Shown: positions 41,812 through 54,600 of the stretch, piece after piece
Layout: each line of letters begins with the position of its first letter
Position numbering within the stretch: position 1 is the stretch's first letter
NCBI GenBank assembly: GCA_024364735.1
Contig: JAGFNQ010000954.1
Coordinates: 1,248,221-1,312,220 of the forward strand
Length of the DNA stretch: 64,000 nt
Source: Boesenbergia rotunda
Taxonomy: Eukaryota; Streptophyta; Magnoliopsida; Zingiberales; Zingiberaceae
Direction of reading: 5' to 3'
Notes under the pieces: model-generated
What the model saw: only the letters and a program-made list of their open reading frames with translations
What the model was told of the DNA's origin: nothing
Databases searched by the model: none
Program-made: the position numbers and the translations under genes

Positions 41812-44800
41812 TGTTGGATCAAGAGAAACGATAGAGGGGGGTGAATATCGTAAAACGTTCGGATTAAACTTAGAGCAATTACGTAGCGGAAATTTAAATC
41901 AAAACATACGCAAACACCAAGTTTTTTACTTGGTTCGAAGTCGCGGTCGGCTCCTACTCCAAGGCCCACGGTCGTTGACCGTTTTCTGCGGGCAATTCTA
42001 TATGTCACAAAATCGGTTTACAAAAAGTATTACAAAATTATTGCAGTAAACTAAAATTAGCTCCTCGTTATCGACGTCTGGTGTAGATTATATTTTTGAA
42101 GCAAAAGGACGTCGTTGGCGCTTGAATCTCGAGTCGGGAGATTTCCGGAGCAGAGCGCGAGAGCAGAAGAGCGTGAATGCGTTGGAAGAAGTGATTGTCG
42201 AAGCCTTGGGGTCGAGGGCCCTTTTTATAGCCCCTAGGGGCGCCTGGGACGTCGGGGGCACCCCCCCCACACGTGTCAGCTGATCCGAGTTCCTCTCGGT
42301 CAGCTCTGATCCCTTCAAACTCGGGAACAGCCTTTAACAGGGCCGCCCGGGACGCTGGGGGCGCCCTGGATGGCTCAGTCAACTCTTATCCGTTGGCTTC
42401 GCGCTGGCTTGCTTCGTTAGCTTGAGCTAGGGGCGCCCGGGACGCTGGCGGCGCCCGGGAGCATAGGGGGCGCCTGGGAGCACGGGGGCGCCCTGCTCAT
42501 GAACTGCCGAAGCACTCCTTTTTCTTAGTCTGTTTTGTGTTGCCCTTGGGGGCGCTCGGAACACTGGGGGCGCCCTGCTCAACAGCTGCCTTTCTCCTTT
42601 AAGGCGTTTGAGCTGCAATGACTCATTCCTTCGGTCCTATGACGAGCTCAAATATACTAATTAATTTGTCACGAAATGTATGGGCTCATCAAATTTAAAT
42701 ATCAATGAAATGAATGCTGGAAACCCTTTTACAACTCAAAATCTGAAAATGTAATATAGGGGCCACAGGTCGTATTTTCTCAGGGTCTAATTGAAAGTTT
42801 GTTTGATTCGAACTCGTGTTATGTGTCGTTTGTGAAATTCGGGTTTCGCATGTGATTTGGGGTTTTGGGAACTAACCAACTCAGTTTGTAAGGCAAGATA
42901 CAAGTGAAGTGATAGGCAAAGACTTTTGCTGAAGTAATTCAGACTTAGGAGGATGAAATCAGAAATGTGAAACTACAATGCAGCAGAACTGATTAGTTTA
43001 GAAATGCTAAGTGCAGAAATGAAAGGAAATAAAAGAACCCAAAGATGAAGACTAGTCAACTCAAAAGCAGATTGCATGCATGATCACATGGAACAAGCTG
43101 AATGCACAGTTCACAAAACACTTGTCCACTTGATACAAGAAGCAGGAATCGTAGACAGCTAATACACAAACCAAAACAAACTGATATGCAATATGTGCAG
43201 GAATTTCAGAAAAGATGCAGAATTCAGAAATGAAGGGATGTGTAGCTGATTAATTCAGCTTGAGAGGCTGAGCTATCAATGAAGTTATCTGTGCATGAGC
43301 TGAAAGAAGTCCGAAGCTATTTGCTAATCAATCTCAAACACATCTAATGCGACACTAAGGCAGGAATGCAGAAATTTAATGGTTGCAGGAGCAATGTGCA
43401 GAAATGCATGCTGAACAATGCTGTGAAGGAGAATTGCAGTTCATAACTTGATTGGATGCGATGGAAACTAATTCAACCGCAAAAGTACACTACAAAGCGT
43501 GTCAAATCTTGATCCAAATCAGAACTGAGACTGCACTTGATACTTTATCAGAAATACTAAATTGAAACTGCACTTAATTGCTGATACACAGGGCAAAAAT
43601 CTGTTTCAGAACAGATGGTGTGCAGGCTGAAGAGTAAAACAGAGAACTTAATTCAGAAGTGGGAACTAAGCTAACTTGACACGATTTCAGAATAAGAAGC
43701 TAGGGATTGCACAAATTAATTCTGAATGGCAAAATCCGAAGCTGAATTGCAGAGAACAATTTGACCCGCAGCATGTGCAGGAATTTCAGAATCTGATACG
43801 CAAAGATGCAAACTGAAATGCAAAGTTAAACTATGCGAAACAAACTAAAACAATTGCAATTACTCACTAACAAACTACCTAGCTGCTAAGAATTTCTGAA
43901 TCGAAACTTGTTAACTGCAGAAATAGCTTGGACAAATCTGATTTGCTAACTACAGTCGAAAACTGAAAATTCTGAAATTAATTGATACGCAAGCAATGAT
44001 ACAATTGGCACGCAAACAATAAAGTGAAATCTAACTGAAATTAACTCTAATTGTCCACTAAACAACTGCTAAGCTACTTAACTTGAATATTTAAAGCCTA
44101 ATTAAGCTAAACAATTCAGAAACCAAACTACACAGCTGATATAATTGCAGAAAACAGATTGCGCAGAAATGAACTACAGCTAAAGCAATGAAACTTAAGT
44201 ATCTAAGCTACTCCTCAACCATTCCAACTCAAGAGCTCCTTGGTCGTCAATCAAGGGAGAACCTCGGACCCGCAAGCTCCACAAATCAGTGAAAATTGCC
44301 TCTGCTACCGAATCTGATCAGATCCCTGCTCAAACTGAAATTCAGCTCCGAATTCTTCAATCTCGCTGTTATGGCTTGCGAATTGGATTTGGGAATGACC
44401 GAGACCTTCCAGGGAACCCCTCTGGTCAGCTCGAATGCGGTGGAAATGGAATACAGCTGAGTTCGTTGAAGTCGGATAGCAAATCTGCCGAGACCTCACG
44501 CAACTTCGCTATTGAGCAGAAATCGAATCTGAGACCTCGCTGAGAATCTCTTCACTGACCTAACCCTTGCTTTGATGATGGATTGAGGGATCGCGCCTCC
44601 TTGATGAAAAAAACAAGCTAAGAAATGGAAGAAACTGAAGAAGAAGATGAACAGCGGCGGAGACGCGACGAGGAGAAGGTAGGCAGTGTTTCTGATTAAA
44701 TAGGAAATAATGGACGACTCAGATTGATCGGATGAAATCCAACGGCTGATCTTGCTCCGATTTGAGCCAAACTTTTATGATGATGATCTGGGGTCAGGAT

Positions 44801-45692
44801 CTGCCTCGTGGTAGCTCGGATCCTCCAGATATGCAACGGATGGTCCAGATCAACTCTATCTGTGAATGGACGCTCTAGTGCCCTCTTTGCTTGATCCAAC
44901 GGTTGATTGAGCTCTGATTGGAATGAAATCTTCAGATCTTGATCATAGAGCTTGATCAACCCTAACCCTAGCTCAGATTGCTTCAGATCGTCCCGGATGG
45001 CTCAGATCTAGCCGCTCTTGAATCGGACGACCCGGATTAATTGTAAACTTGATAATTCGATCCGGCTCACTTCCGACTCAAGTTTGACCCAATATGACCT
45101 AGGTCCTTGAACCTTTGGTGCCTACAAAAATAGATCCAAAATTTAGTGGCCAATTAATCCAATTTAATGCAAATTTGCAATTAAGTCCAAAATAAAGGTA
45201 AGTTCTAAAACCTAGGGCAATTTCACAATTAATCAATAAAAATATGAGTCAAACATGGATTTCAACATCTAAAATAATCAACAAAAAGGGTACTTATCAT
45301 CCTACATCCAGGGTTAGTCCAAAACAAGTACAAAGCAATAGAGTATTATGTTTATATAGCCTTAGCTATCTTGGTTCTGACTTTGGGTCTCCCAAATGGA
45401 GCCCTAGGTCGAACCGACGCCTACTGTTCCCTCGACGGGGAACGCGTCCTCACCTACTCCTCTCAGAAGAATTTACCTGATGCCAACCGGCTCCTCCGGT
45501 TGGACTTTTGCCCAGCAGTCCTTCGCTAGGGCTTTGTATCCTGGCATTCCTTCGCCACGTGCCTAGCAGTCCTTTGCTAGGGCTTTTCCTGCACACTCGA
45601 GTAATATATTAGATACACATTATACCTTAACTTTAGAACCCTTTTGCCATTATCAAAATACAGGTTCGACTTGGGTGCTTTCTACACCAACA
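41812..45692 (-). mobile_element. 3' LTR of complete Sirevirus (with 2.66-kb insert)
   Basis: Matches the 5' LTR at 52744-54089 over its whole length except for the insertion at 42640-45299. Ends TG...CA. The target duplication GGATC is at 41807-41811, partner 54090-54094. Contains GGGCGCCC-rich palindromes (about 42237-42565), a minus-strand TATA box (CTATAAAAAG, 42221-42230) and hairpin repeats cut short (45515-45585). Confidence 0.92.
42640..45299 (-). mobile_element. solo LTR, copy B (2.66 kb) with TCCTA target duplication
   Basis: TGACGAGCTCAAATA...GTACTTATCA between TCCTA copies (42635-42639, 45300-45304); removing it restores the LTR. The ends and several blocks (tgtcacgaa, aatgtaatataggggcc, aagtttgacccaatatgacctaggtcc) match copy A at 14241-15920. 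No genes; open frames inside carry no family motif. TG/CA ends, size and a 5-bp duplication point to a long gypsy-type solo LTR. Orientation is inferred only. Confidence 0.8.
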
Positions 45693-46435
45693 ATCTCCCC
45701 CTTTTTTATTTATGGCAACTCTGGTTCAAAAAGTTAAGTTAATCAGAAAAAATGAAATTTTGTTTTCTCCCCCTGGAAGAAATCTCCCCCTAGATTTTTC
45801 AAAAGTTTGTGGGGTTTTGAAAATATATTCTAAGTCTAAAGATGGATTTTACTTAGAATAATTTTCAACTAAAACTTTTAAAGACATATTTTTCGAAATA
45901 ATTTTGGTTGTGCACTTTTGGAAAATTTATACTTGTAGAAAATTTTAAGTTTAAATACTTAGATAACTTTGAAAATGTAAGTTTAAGTATTACGAAGGAT
46001 TTTGAAAACTTAAGTTTGAGTACTAAATGAAATTTCGAAAATTTAAGTTTAAGTACTCAGAAAAGTTTTTGAAAACTTAAGTTTGATTACTAAGAACATT
46101 TTAAAAATTTAGGTTTAAAATACTTAGAAAATTTTAAAAATTTATGTTTTAAGTACTTAGAAAAGTTTGAAAAGGATTTAATTTTAAGTAGTTAGTAAAG
46201 TTTGAAAAAATTTCTTAGGAAAATTTAAAAGCTTTTAAATTTTAAGTACTTAGTAAAGTTTGAAGACTTTCAAGTTTAAAGTACTTAGGAAAATTTGAAA
46301 GCTTTTAAATACTTAGAAAACCTTAGTACTTTAAAAAAAATGAATTAAGTACTTTTTGAATATAGAGTTTCAAATTTTGGATTTAGAGAAATTTTTTTTT
46401 AACTCTCCTTACTTATCTCTCCCCCTTTGCCATAT
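45693..46435 (-). other. multiple polypurine tracts of the Sirevirus
   Basis: Minus-strand GGGGGAGAT-type purine runs occur next to the LTR (45694-45707) and again near 45767-45792 (twice) and 46420-46433. Repeated PPTs upstream of the 3' LTR are a known trait of Sireviruses. The rest is AT-rich with a loose aagtacttagaaaatttgaaaa repeat (45930-46320). Confidence 0.7.
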
Positions 46436-47072
46436 ATCAAAAACAAAGAAATAAAGCAGAAAAAGGATAATTAAATTGCATAAAAGCAAATAATAAATTG
46501 CATAATTTACTGTACTGAATCAGTTCAGGATATGAATTAAACCAAATCAGTTTCAATTTTCTCTTTTAGGGTCCTGTCTAACCCAATTAGCTACTTACTA
46601 ACTGCTATAAGCAGTAATTTTCACTAGGGTTAGTCAAGTTAAGTGTTCTGTTCAAGTTAGATTTTCTAAACTTGACACTTAGCTTGATTACTGTGTAGGT
46701 TGTATTTAGTACCCCAATTACTGCAGATGCACTAACTTAAAGCATCTTGAATTAAGGCAAAGACCTATGCATCTCAACCCATTCTAGGTTATCAATCAAA
46801 AGTACCCTAAGGTGCTTGTGAGATGCTGGCTTCTAAATCTATAGGTGCATGCAGTTCTAGGGTTAGGGCCTAGACTAAGTCCATTTGCGAAAAAGCCCTA
46901 GTTTTGAAAGGGGCAGTTTAAAATAAAACTAAGTCAAAAATTTATTTTTAAAACTTTTCAAAAGTAAGTAAAAGCTGATTTTGAAAGCATTTAACAATTT
47001 TAGAAGCTGATTTTGAAATAAGTAAAGAAAACCAACAGTAGACTAAATCTATTCTACTAAGCATAATCCTAA
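46436..47072. other. Sirevirus 3' non-coding region
   Basis: No gene seen between the purine tracts and the end of pol. No envelope-like open frame is present in this copy. Confidence 0.55.
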
Positions 47073-48776
47073 CTACCTTCTTAGTGAGTTGAACTCAGAC
47101 TCAGGTAGGGGTTTGGTGAATATGTTAGCTAAGTTGGATTTAGAGTCTACATGCTTAAGGACTATCTCACCCCTGGCCACATGATCTCTTACAAAGTGGT
47201 GTTTAACTTCTATGTGTTTAGTTCTAGAATGTTGGATTGGGTTCTTAGTCAGGTTGATTGAGCTAATATTGTCAATGTAGACCTGAGTTTGATTGTAGTC
47301 AAGCTGGAAGTCTTTGAGAGTGTGCATCATCCATAAGAGTTGTGCCACACACTCTCCTAAAGCTACATATTCAGCTTCAGTTCTGGATAGAGCTACACAG
47401 TGTTGTTTTCTGCTGCACCAACTTACTAGGCTATTTCCTAATAGTTGGCAGCTTCCACTTGTTGTCTTTCTATCTAGTTTACAACCTGCGTAGTCAGAGT
47501 CCGAGTATCCTGACAAGTCAAAGGTTGAGGTCCTAGGATACCAAATCCCTACATTTAGGGTGCCCTTGACATATCTTAGTATTCTTTTTAGGGCGGCTAA
47601 ATGCGTTTCCTTAGCACAGGTTTGGTATCTAGCACACATCCCTACAGCAAAAAGAATGTCAAGTCTGCTTGTTGTAAGGTACAGTAGACTTCCAATCATG
47701 CTTCTATAGAGTTTAAGGTCTACTGGTTTACCATCAAGGTCACTATCTATTTTTATATTGGTGGCCATGGGGGTACTTATGCTTTTAGAGTTATCCATTT
47801 TAAATTTCTTTATTAGCTCCTTAGCGTATTTGGATTGATGGGCATAGTTTCCATCCCTAGTTTGTTTAATTTGTAACCCTAGGAAAAAGTTAAGCTCACC
47901 AACTAAGCTCATTTCAAATTCATTTTTCATTATTTTAACAAATTCTTTTAGAAAGTTTGAGTTGGTGGACCCAAAGATTATGTCATCTACGTAGATTTGG
48001 GCAATAAATATGTCTTTTCCTAGGGTCTTAATAAATCAGGTTGAGTCAATTTGTCCTTGTTTAAATTCTTTAGAAATTAAGTAAGTTGATAAGCGTTCAT
48101 ATCAGGCCCTAGGTGCTTGTTTTAGTCCATATAGTGCTTTAGTAAGTTTGTAAACGTGGTCAGGTCTTTCTAAGTTCTCAAACCCGGGGGGTTGTCCTAC
48201 ATAAACTTCTTCTTTAATGAATTCATTTAGAAAGGCTGACTTTACATCCATTTGGTATAGCTTAAATCCTTTATGGGATGCAAAGGCTAATAACATCCTA
48301 ATGGACTCAAGTCTAGCTACTGGGGCATATGTTTCGTCGTAATCTAACCCTTCTACTTGGTTGAATCGCTTTGCTACTAAGCGGGCTTTGTTTCTGACTA
48401 TTTCTCCTTGAGCATTTAGCTTATTCCTAAAGACCCACTTAGTGTCAATGATGGACTTACCTTCAGGTTTAGGTACTAGTTCCCAGACTTGGTTCCTCTC
48501 AAATTGGGCTAATTCTTCTTGCATAGCTATGATCCAATCAGGATCAGGTAGGGCTTCATCTATAGTCTTAGGTTCTATTTTTGAAATCATTGCTATTTGA
48601 CTAAGGTTTCTATAGGAAGATCTGGTCCTGACTCCTAGAGTTGGATCACCCACAATTTGATCGGTTGGGTGACTGAGTCTGGGTTTCTTAGTTTTTCTAG
48701 AACTTGGTTTAGCCTCCGGTCCGGCTGGTCGGTTTGGTTCACTATTTGATTCCACTCTTTGAGTTGGTTCAATCAT
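47073..48776 (-). pseudogene. Sirevirus reverse transcriptase and RNase H
   Basis: C-terminal half of a Ty1/copia polyprotein. The RT frame at 48776-48102 shows NQVWELVPKPEGKSIIDTKW, VARLESIRMLLAFAS, YQMDVKSAFLNEF and KALYGLKQAPRA, then an in-frame TGA. The catalytic IYVDDIIFGSTN is near 47965-48000, after another stop. From 47930 the frame is open for 285 codons: NEFEMSLVGELNFFLGLQI, YRSMIGSLLYLTTSRLDI, the RNase H part (SDSDYAGCKLDRKTTSG, SRTEAEYVALGECVAQLLW), and the end HVDSKSNLANIFTKPLPES. The order is normal for copia, but at least three stops make it inactive. Confidence 0.9.
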
Positions 48777-50165
48777 TGGTTCAATAATTGGTTCGTTTGA
48801 CTCACTAGTTAGTTCAATGGTTAGTTCGTTTATGGGTTCAATTAAAGATTCATCAACTTGTTGATTATCTTCTTGATCAGTGTTTGATGAAGTTTAATTT
48901 GGACTTGAGTTAATTTCTTCATTAAATATTAGATTAGTTGTTTCTTCGATTTTCTTGGTTTGGTTGTTGTAAACCTTATAGGCTCTACTTGTTGTTGAAT
49001 ATCCTAGGAAGATGCCTGGGGTTGACTTAGACTGGAATTTTCCTAAGTAGTCTTTGGTGTTTAGGATATGGACTTTGCATCCAAAGACCCTTAGGTAGTG
49101 TAGATTTGGAAGTCAATGGTAATATAGTTCATAGGGTGTTTTGTTGTGTCGTTTGTTAATCAAGACCCTATTTTGTATGTAGCAAGCCGTACTAATTGCT
49201 TCTGCCCAATATTGGTTGGCTAAATTAAATTCATTGAGCATAGCCCTAGCGGTTTCCTGTAGAGTTCTATTTTTTCTTTCGACTATCCCATTTTGTTGGG
49301 GGGTTCTAGGACACGAAAATTCATGTATGTATCCATTTACCTTACAGAATTCCTCAAACCGTTGATTTTCAAATTCTCCCCCGTGGTCACTCCTAAGTCT
49401 TTTGATTTTAGTATCGGTTTGATTTTCAATTAACTTACAGAATTCATTAAATAGGTTTAGGGTTTCATCTTTGGTCTTTAGAAACCTAACCTAGGTAAAC
49501 CTTGAGTAATCATCAACTATTACTAAGCAGTACCGGTTTCCGCTTAGTGACTTGGCTCCGTGTGAATCAAATAGGTCAAGGTGCAGGAGCTCAAGAGTGG
49601 TTTGAGTTAGATCAGATTGAATTAGTTTGTGATTAGATCTGGTTTGTTTACCTTGATTGCATGATTCACATATTAAGTTTTCATGGTTTTTAATTTTGGG
49701 AATACCTTTAATTAGGCCAAGTTGGGTGATTTTTGAAATAATTCTTAGGTTAGTGTGACCTAGTCTCCTATGTCAGAGGTTTGATTGTTCTAACTGAGTT
49801 AACATGCATTTAGGTACAAGAGGAAGGTTTATAGTGTAAACATTATTTTTCCTAGTGCCCTTAAGCATGATTTCTGAGTCTTGTACGTTTCTAATCAGGC
49901 AGTTAGAATTGTTGAAGGTGACTATATACCCAGAATCACATAACTGACTTATGCTAAGCAAGTTAAAATTGAAGTTTTCAACCAAAAGAACTTTCTTAAT
50001 AACAAAGTCAGATTTAAGTTCAATATTACCCGACCTAATTACCTTGAGTGTAGCATTGTTGTCAAATGCCACTGAGCCTAGGTTCTTGAACTTGAGTTTG
50101 GTGAATTTCAATTTATCTCCAGTCATGTGTCTGGAGCAACCGCTATCCAACATCCATTGGTCCAA
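48777..50165 (-). pseudogene. Sirevirus protease and integrase
   Basis: The protease/pre-integrase segment begins near 50165: MLDSGCSRHMTGDKLKF, with the DSG protease active site. An in-frame TGA near 49772 follows LEQSN, just before the RRLGHTN zinc-finger start of integrase. CESCNQGKQ lies at about 49660. The catalytic core has HLDLFDSHG, DDYSRFT (then a TAG near 49491), RSDHGGEFEN (about 49366-49396) and VERKNRTLQETAR (about 49240-49280), covering the D, D, E triad. A Ser/Glu-rich linker to RT at about 48780-48900 has a further stop. Copia order (protease, integrase, RT) is preserved. Confidence 0.88.
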
Positions 50166-51100
50166 ATCTTTATGTTCCTACACATAAAGAGTTTTATTGA
50201 TTTAGATCCAATTAGAGTCAGGAATAGCTTAAATTGATTTTCACTGCCTAGTCTGTCTCACCCAAATCTAGGGTTTTCAATCACGTTAGCCTTATAGGTT
50301 TTGTGAGACAGGTTTCGATAAAAGAATTTTTGAAAAACATAATTTATTTTGAAAATCTTAATTAATTTTGAAAACACTTGAATTTATTTTGAAAAGAATG
50401 TTTAAATCTACAACTAACTGAAAATTTGTGTTAGATTCGAATTTAACAGAGACTAGTTTGAATTTGAATTTCAAAGATTGACTTCCAGGTCTTGGCGAGG
50501 CACTAGGCCTTCTTTGGCCGTAACCTTATTGGATCATCAACCCTTTCCTTGACAAAGCCTTTCAGTGAAATTTCATTTTCAAAATTAATCTTTGAAAAAT
50601 TCTGGTCTAACTAGTTAGGGTCTTGGATCGGTAGCTTCGGCTAATTTCACCAGTCTAAAAAGACCAAGTAGAGAATACTTGACCTTATTAGAATTGGTTT
50701 CCCTAACGTACTATCATCTCACCTCCACCCAATACTATGTTGTCAAATTTCAGTTGAGTTGGTTCAGTCCTTAACCTAACCATTCCTAAATCTAAACATG
50801 GTAAATTGCAGAAATTATGTAAACAATCAGTCATGCAAATTGCAAGCAAGAATTGAATTTTTATGTAACAATAAATATTGTTTTCAATTTGGCTCCCCCT
50901 GGACTAAAGCCACGATAATGGTCTGGCAAGATGTGAATCCTGTCCTTATGGATCCAATATTGATTTGATCCAGTTTGTTTGTTCAGGCATAGTTTGGGTA
51001 CTCATGCCTAAACTTTAGGTCTGGACTGGTTCAGTACAGCATAATAGGATCTTTGTCTAGATTTGGTTCTATAACCTAGTCCGGATCGATTTAGAACCGA
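50166..51100 (-). other. Sirevirus gag-pol spacer
   Basis: Non-coding. The block at 50460-50760 (gtgcctcgccaagacct and neighbours on the minus strand) is also found at 29160-29520 in the plus-strand relic. The conserved GLGYR-type end of Gag lies at 51050-51100, after an in-frame TAG near 51101. Confidence 0.55.
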
Positions 51101-52516
51101 TTTCTATTTTTCAAGAATTATGTCAAGATTTTTGGAACTAGAAGTAAATCGTTCTAATGCTAATCTAAGATCCTTAACCTGAGTTTTCAGGGAGGAGTTC
51201 TCTTTCTCAAGTTTTTCAACTTGAGTAGAAGTTCCTTCTTGAACCTTCTCAGTTGAGGGTCTAGAGTCAGCTCCCTCTTTCAGGAGTTTTACTTCCTGTC
51301 GGAGGGATTTGACTCGGAGTTTAGCTTTCGCCAAATCTCGAGAAAGATATGAAATTAACTCGTTTAACTGACTTCTAGTAAAACCACTTACCTTGATTTC
51401 GCCGTCCTCTAAAAATGTCAGTCTGCCATCATCCTGTTCTGATTCTGATTCGGTCTCGACTTCTTCTGAGGCCGTTAGTGCGAGTAGGTTCGACTGTGGG
51501 ACCTCTTCTTCGGAGGAGGAGGAGGACTCGTCCCACGTTGCTTGAAGTGCCTTCTTCTTTCTTCTATTCTTCTTGGTCTCCTTTAGGTTCGGACACTCCG
51601 TCTTGTAGTGACCCTTCTTCTTGCACTCGTAGCAGGTCACGTTGGGCTTGTTCTTTTCGTTTGCGGGTTCAGCTGGTTCATCCTTTCTTCGACTAACTTT
51701 CCGTTTGTTGGTTTGGTTCTTCAATTCCTTGTAGTAGTTTCGGGCCAGTCGGACTAGCTTAGGTCGATCTCCTTCTTCGACTTCTGAGTCTGAGTCTGAG
51801 TTACACTCGGGTTCAGGTTGAGGCTTTTTCTTTGTTGTCCTTCCAGTTTTACCTGCAACAAAGGCAATACCTTTCTCGGTCATATTGCAGTTAGTCTGTT
51901 CATGTAATTCTAATTCAGAGAACAATTCATCTAACATAATTTTTTAAAGGTCCCTTGAAACCTTGTATGCATCTACCATAGATGCCCACAAGGTGTTTCT
52001 CAGGAAAGCATTTAAAGCGTACCTTATTAGGTCACGATTTTCTACCTTGTGACCGATGGTGTGTAGTCCGTTCATCAATTCCTGAATTCGAGCATGGAGT
52101 TGAGCTGTTGTTTCGTTGTCGGTCATTTTGATCGTATACATCTTGTTCAGGAGGAGATCCCTCTTGCTGATCTGAGTGTCTGATGTTCCTTCGTGCAGCT
52201 CGATCAGTTTCCCCCACATCTCCTTGGCACTGTTGAAAGGACCCACCCGGTTCAGCTCCTCTTTTGTTAAGCCGCATTGGAGGGTCTGAGTCGCCTTTGC
52301 ATCAGCTTCAATCTTCCGTTTCAGAGCGGTGTCCCACTCTGTGTCGCTTTGAGGTACTCCTTCAGCATTTTTCCAAATCTCCAGTCCGGACTGGATGATT
52401 ATCCATATGTCCACCTGAGTTTTCAGGTGGACCTCCATTCTACTCTTCCAGTAGGAGAAGTCCTCCCCACTGAAGAGAGGTGGTCTAGCAGTGCTGAAAC
52501 CTTCTTGCATGGTCAT
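51101..52516 (-). pseudogene. Sirevirus gag, with one in-frame stop
   Basis: Gag of the complete Sirevirus. ATG 52516 starts MTMQEGFSTARPPLFSGEDF, then YWKSRMEVHL, and the UBN2-like core (TLQCGLTKEELNRVGPFNSA, MWGKLIELHEGTSD) to VSRDL. A single TAA at 51944-51946 interrupts it; the same frame continues at LDELFSELELHEQTN. Downstream are a basic segment, one CCHC knuckle (CYECKKKGHYKTEC, about 51589-51630), an acidic Ser/Glu stretch (51480-51540) and a coiled coil (about 51110-51380). The upstream copies of gag have two knuckles; this one has one. Confidence 0.9.
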
Positions 52517-52729
52517 TTTATCTGAAAAATTAAACTAAAAAGAAAGAAATTAATGTCCCAAGACTTGGTCTTGGATTAGTAGTGCGGGATAAAAAGTAAT
52601 GATTATCGAGGGGTGTTGCACCAACCTCAATTAGCGAGAAAAATTTTGAATAAATAAAAAAAATGTAAAAAAAATTAAAAAATCCGAAAAACTCTCAAAT
52701 TGGTGGTTGCACCAAATTTGAGCTTCCCC

Positions 52730-52741
52730 GCTCTGATACCA
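52730..52741 (-). other. primer-binding site of the complete Sirevirus
   Basis: Minus strand TGGTATCAGAGC two bases from the LTR edge at 52744; the region between it and gag (52530-52725) is A/T-rich leader. Confidence 0.85.
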
Positions 52742-52743
52742 CT

Positions 52744-54089
52744 TGTTGGTTCGAGAGAAATGATAGAGGGGGGGGTGAATATCATAAAACGTTCGGATTA
52801 AACTTAGAGCAATTACGCAGCAAAAATTTAAATCAAAACATACGTAAACACCAAGTTTTTTACTTGGTTCGGAGTCGCGGTCAGCTCCTACTCTAAGGCC
52901 CACGGTCGTTGACCGATTTCTGCGGGCAATTCTATATGTCGCAAAATCGGTTTAAAAAAAGTATTACAAAATTATTGCAGTAAACTAAAATTAGCTCCTC
53001 GTTACCGACGTCTAGTGTAGACTATATTTTTGAAGCAAAAGGACGTCGTCGCCACTTGAATCTCGAGTCGGGAGGTTTTCGGAGCAGAGCTCGGGAGCAG
53101 AAGAGCGTGAATGCGTTGGAAGAAGTGATTGTCGAAGCCTTGGGGTCGAGGGCCCTTTTTATAGCCCCTGGGGGCGCCCGGGACGTTGGGGGCGCCCCCC
53201 CACATGTTAGCTGATCCGAGTTCCTCTCGGTCAGCTCTGATCCCTTCAAACTCGGGATCAGCCTTTGACGGGGGCGCCCGGGACGCTGGGGGCGCCCTGG
53301 ATGGCTGGGTCAACTCTTATCCATTAGCTTCGCGCTGGCTTGCTTCGCTAGCTTGAGCTAGGGGCGCCCGGGACGCTGGGGACGCCCGGGAGCATAGGGG
53401 GCGCCCTGCTCATGAACTGCCGAAGTACTCCTTTTGCTTAGTCTATTTTGTGTTGCCCTTGGGGGCGCCCGGAACACTGGGGGCGCCCTGCTCAACAGCT
53501 GCCTTTCTCCTTTAAGGCGTTTTGAGCTGCAATGACTCATTCCTTCGGTCCTGCATCCAGGGTTAGTCCAAAACAAGTACAAAGCAATAGAGTATTATGT
53601 TTATACAGCCTTAGCTGTCTTGGTTCTGACTTTGGGTCTCCCAAATGGAGCCCTAGGTCGAACCGACGCCTACTGTTCCCTCGACGGGGAACACGTCCTC
53701 ACCTACTCCTCTCGGGAGAATTTACCTGATGCCAACCGGCTCCTCCGGTTGGACTTTTGCCCAGCAGTCCTTCGCCAGGTGCCTAGCTGTCCTTCGCCAG
53801 GTGCCTAGCAGTCCTTCGCTAGGGCTTTGTATCCTGGCATTCCTTCGCCAGGTGCCTAGCAGTCCTTTGCTAGAGCTTTGTATCCTGGCATATACCTTCG
53901 CCAGGTGCCTAGCAGTCCTTCGCTAGGGCTTTATATCCTGGCATTCCTTCGCCAGGTGCCTAGCAGTCCTTCGCTAGGGCTTTTCCTGCACACTCGAGTA
54001 ATATATTAGATACACATTATACCTTAACTTTTGAACCCTTTTTCCATTATCAAAACACAGGTTCGACTTGGGTGCTTTCTGCGCCAACA
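52744..54089 (-). mobile_element. 5' LTR of the complete Sirevirus
   Basis: 1,346 bp with TG/CA ends; GGATC follows at 54090-54094, matching 41807-41811. A minus-strand TATA box lies at 53156-53164. GGGCGCCCGGGACGC-type palindromes fill 53165-53500. The part nearest the element's outer edge (53757-53980) is an array of hairpins such as CCTAGC-agtccttc-GCTAGG and CCTGGC-attccttc-GCCAGG. Confidence 0.92.
53757..53980. repeat. array of short hairpin repeats in Sirevirus LTR
   Basis: CCTAGCagtccttcGCTAGG alternates with CCTGGCattccttcGCCAGG, about four pairs. The two units share the loop type but differ in the stem on both sides. Related arrays lie at 59355-59640, 61310-61890 and 4372-4800. Confidence 0.85.
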
Positions 54090-54156
54090 GGATCTAGTCT
54101 TGGAATCATATCAGGCCGAACATGGACATGACATGAATAATATCAGGTCGAATGCA

Positions 54157-54600
54157 CACTACAAGAAAACCATATATTACCGACGGAATTTCCGACGGAA
54201 ACAAATTCCCATCGAAAATTTACGACGAAAATATATTTCGGTTGGAAATTTTCGACGGATATCATTTCCGTCGGAAATTTCCGACGGAAACAAATTTTCC
54301 GTCGGAAAAAACTTATATTAGGGCAAAATCATTTTCCCCCTTCCCTTCCCGATCTCCATATGTTGCTCCCTTTCGCCCGATCTCCATACGTTGCTCCCTT
54401 TCGCCCATCTCCATACCAATCGAGCCGTCGCCACCTCCGGGCTCCTCCTCCCTCATTTGCGCTGTGCTCATTCTCCGGTAAGTTCCATCTTTCGTTTATC
54501 CTTTCTCCAAGTTTTCGGCAGGGTCTTCGCGGTGGCAATATCTGGTCGTGCGCGGGCTCGGCCGTCCAGATCTGGCCGCGCCCACGCGCGGCCGGCCTGA
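54157..54600 (+). mobile_element. CACTA (En/Spm) transposon 5' end (first of three copies)
   Basis: CACTACAAGAAAACC at 54157 is the CACTA terminus, followed by subterminal repeats (TTTCCGACGGAAA and CCGTCGGAAA forms, 54180-54310) bound by such transposons' own proteins. Copies 2 and 3 start at 55323 and 56477. A pyrimidine-rich leader with possible splice donor ccg|gtaagt (54476-54482) follows. Confidence 0.88.

Noticed and set aside
42068..42618. Pro/Arg-rich frames in the Sirevirus LTRs (also 53002-53582 and 58530-59122)
   Set aside because: They are translations of GGGCGCCC palindromes; the same frames appear in each LTR copy only because the DNA is repeated.
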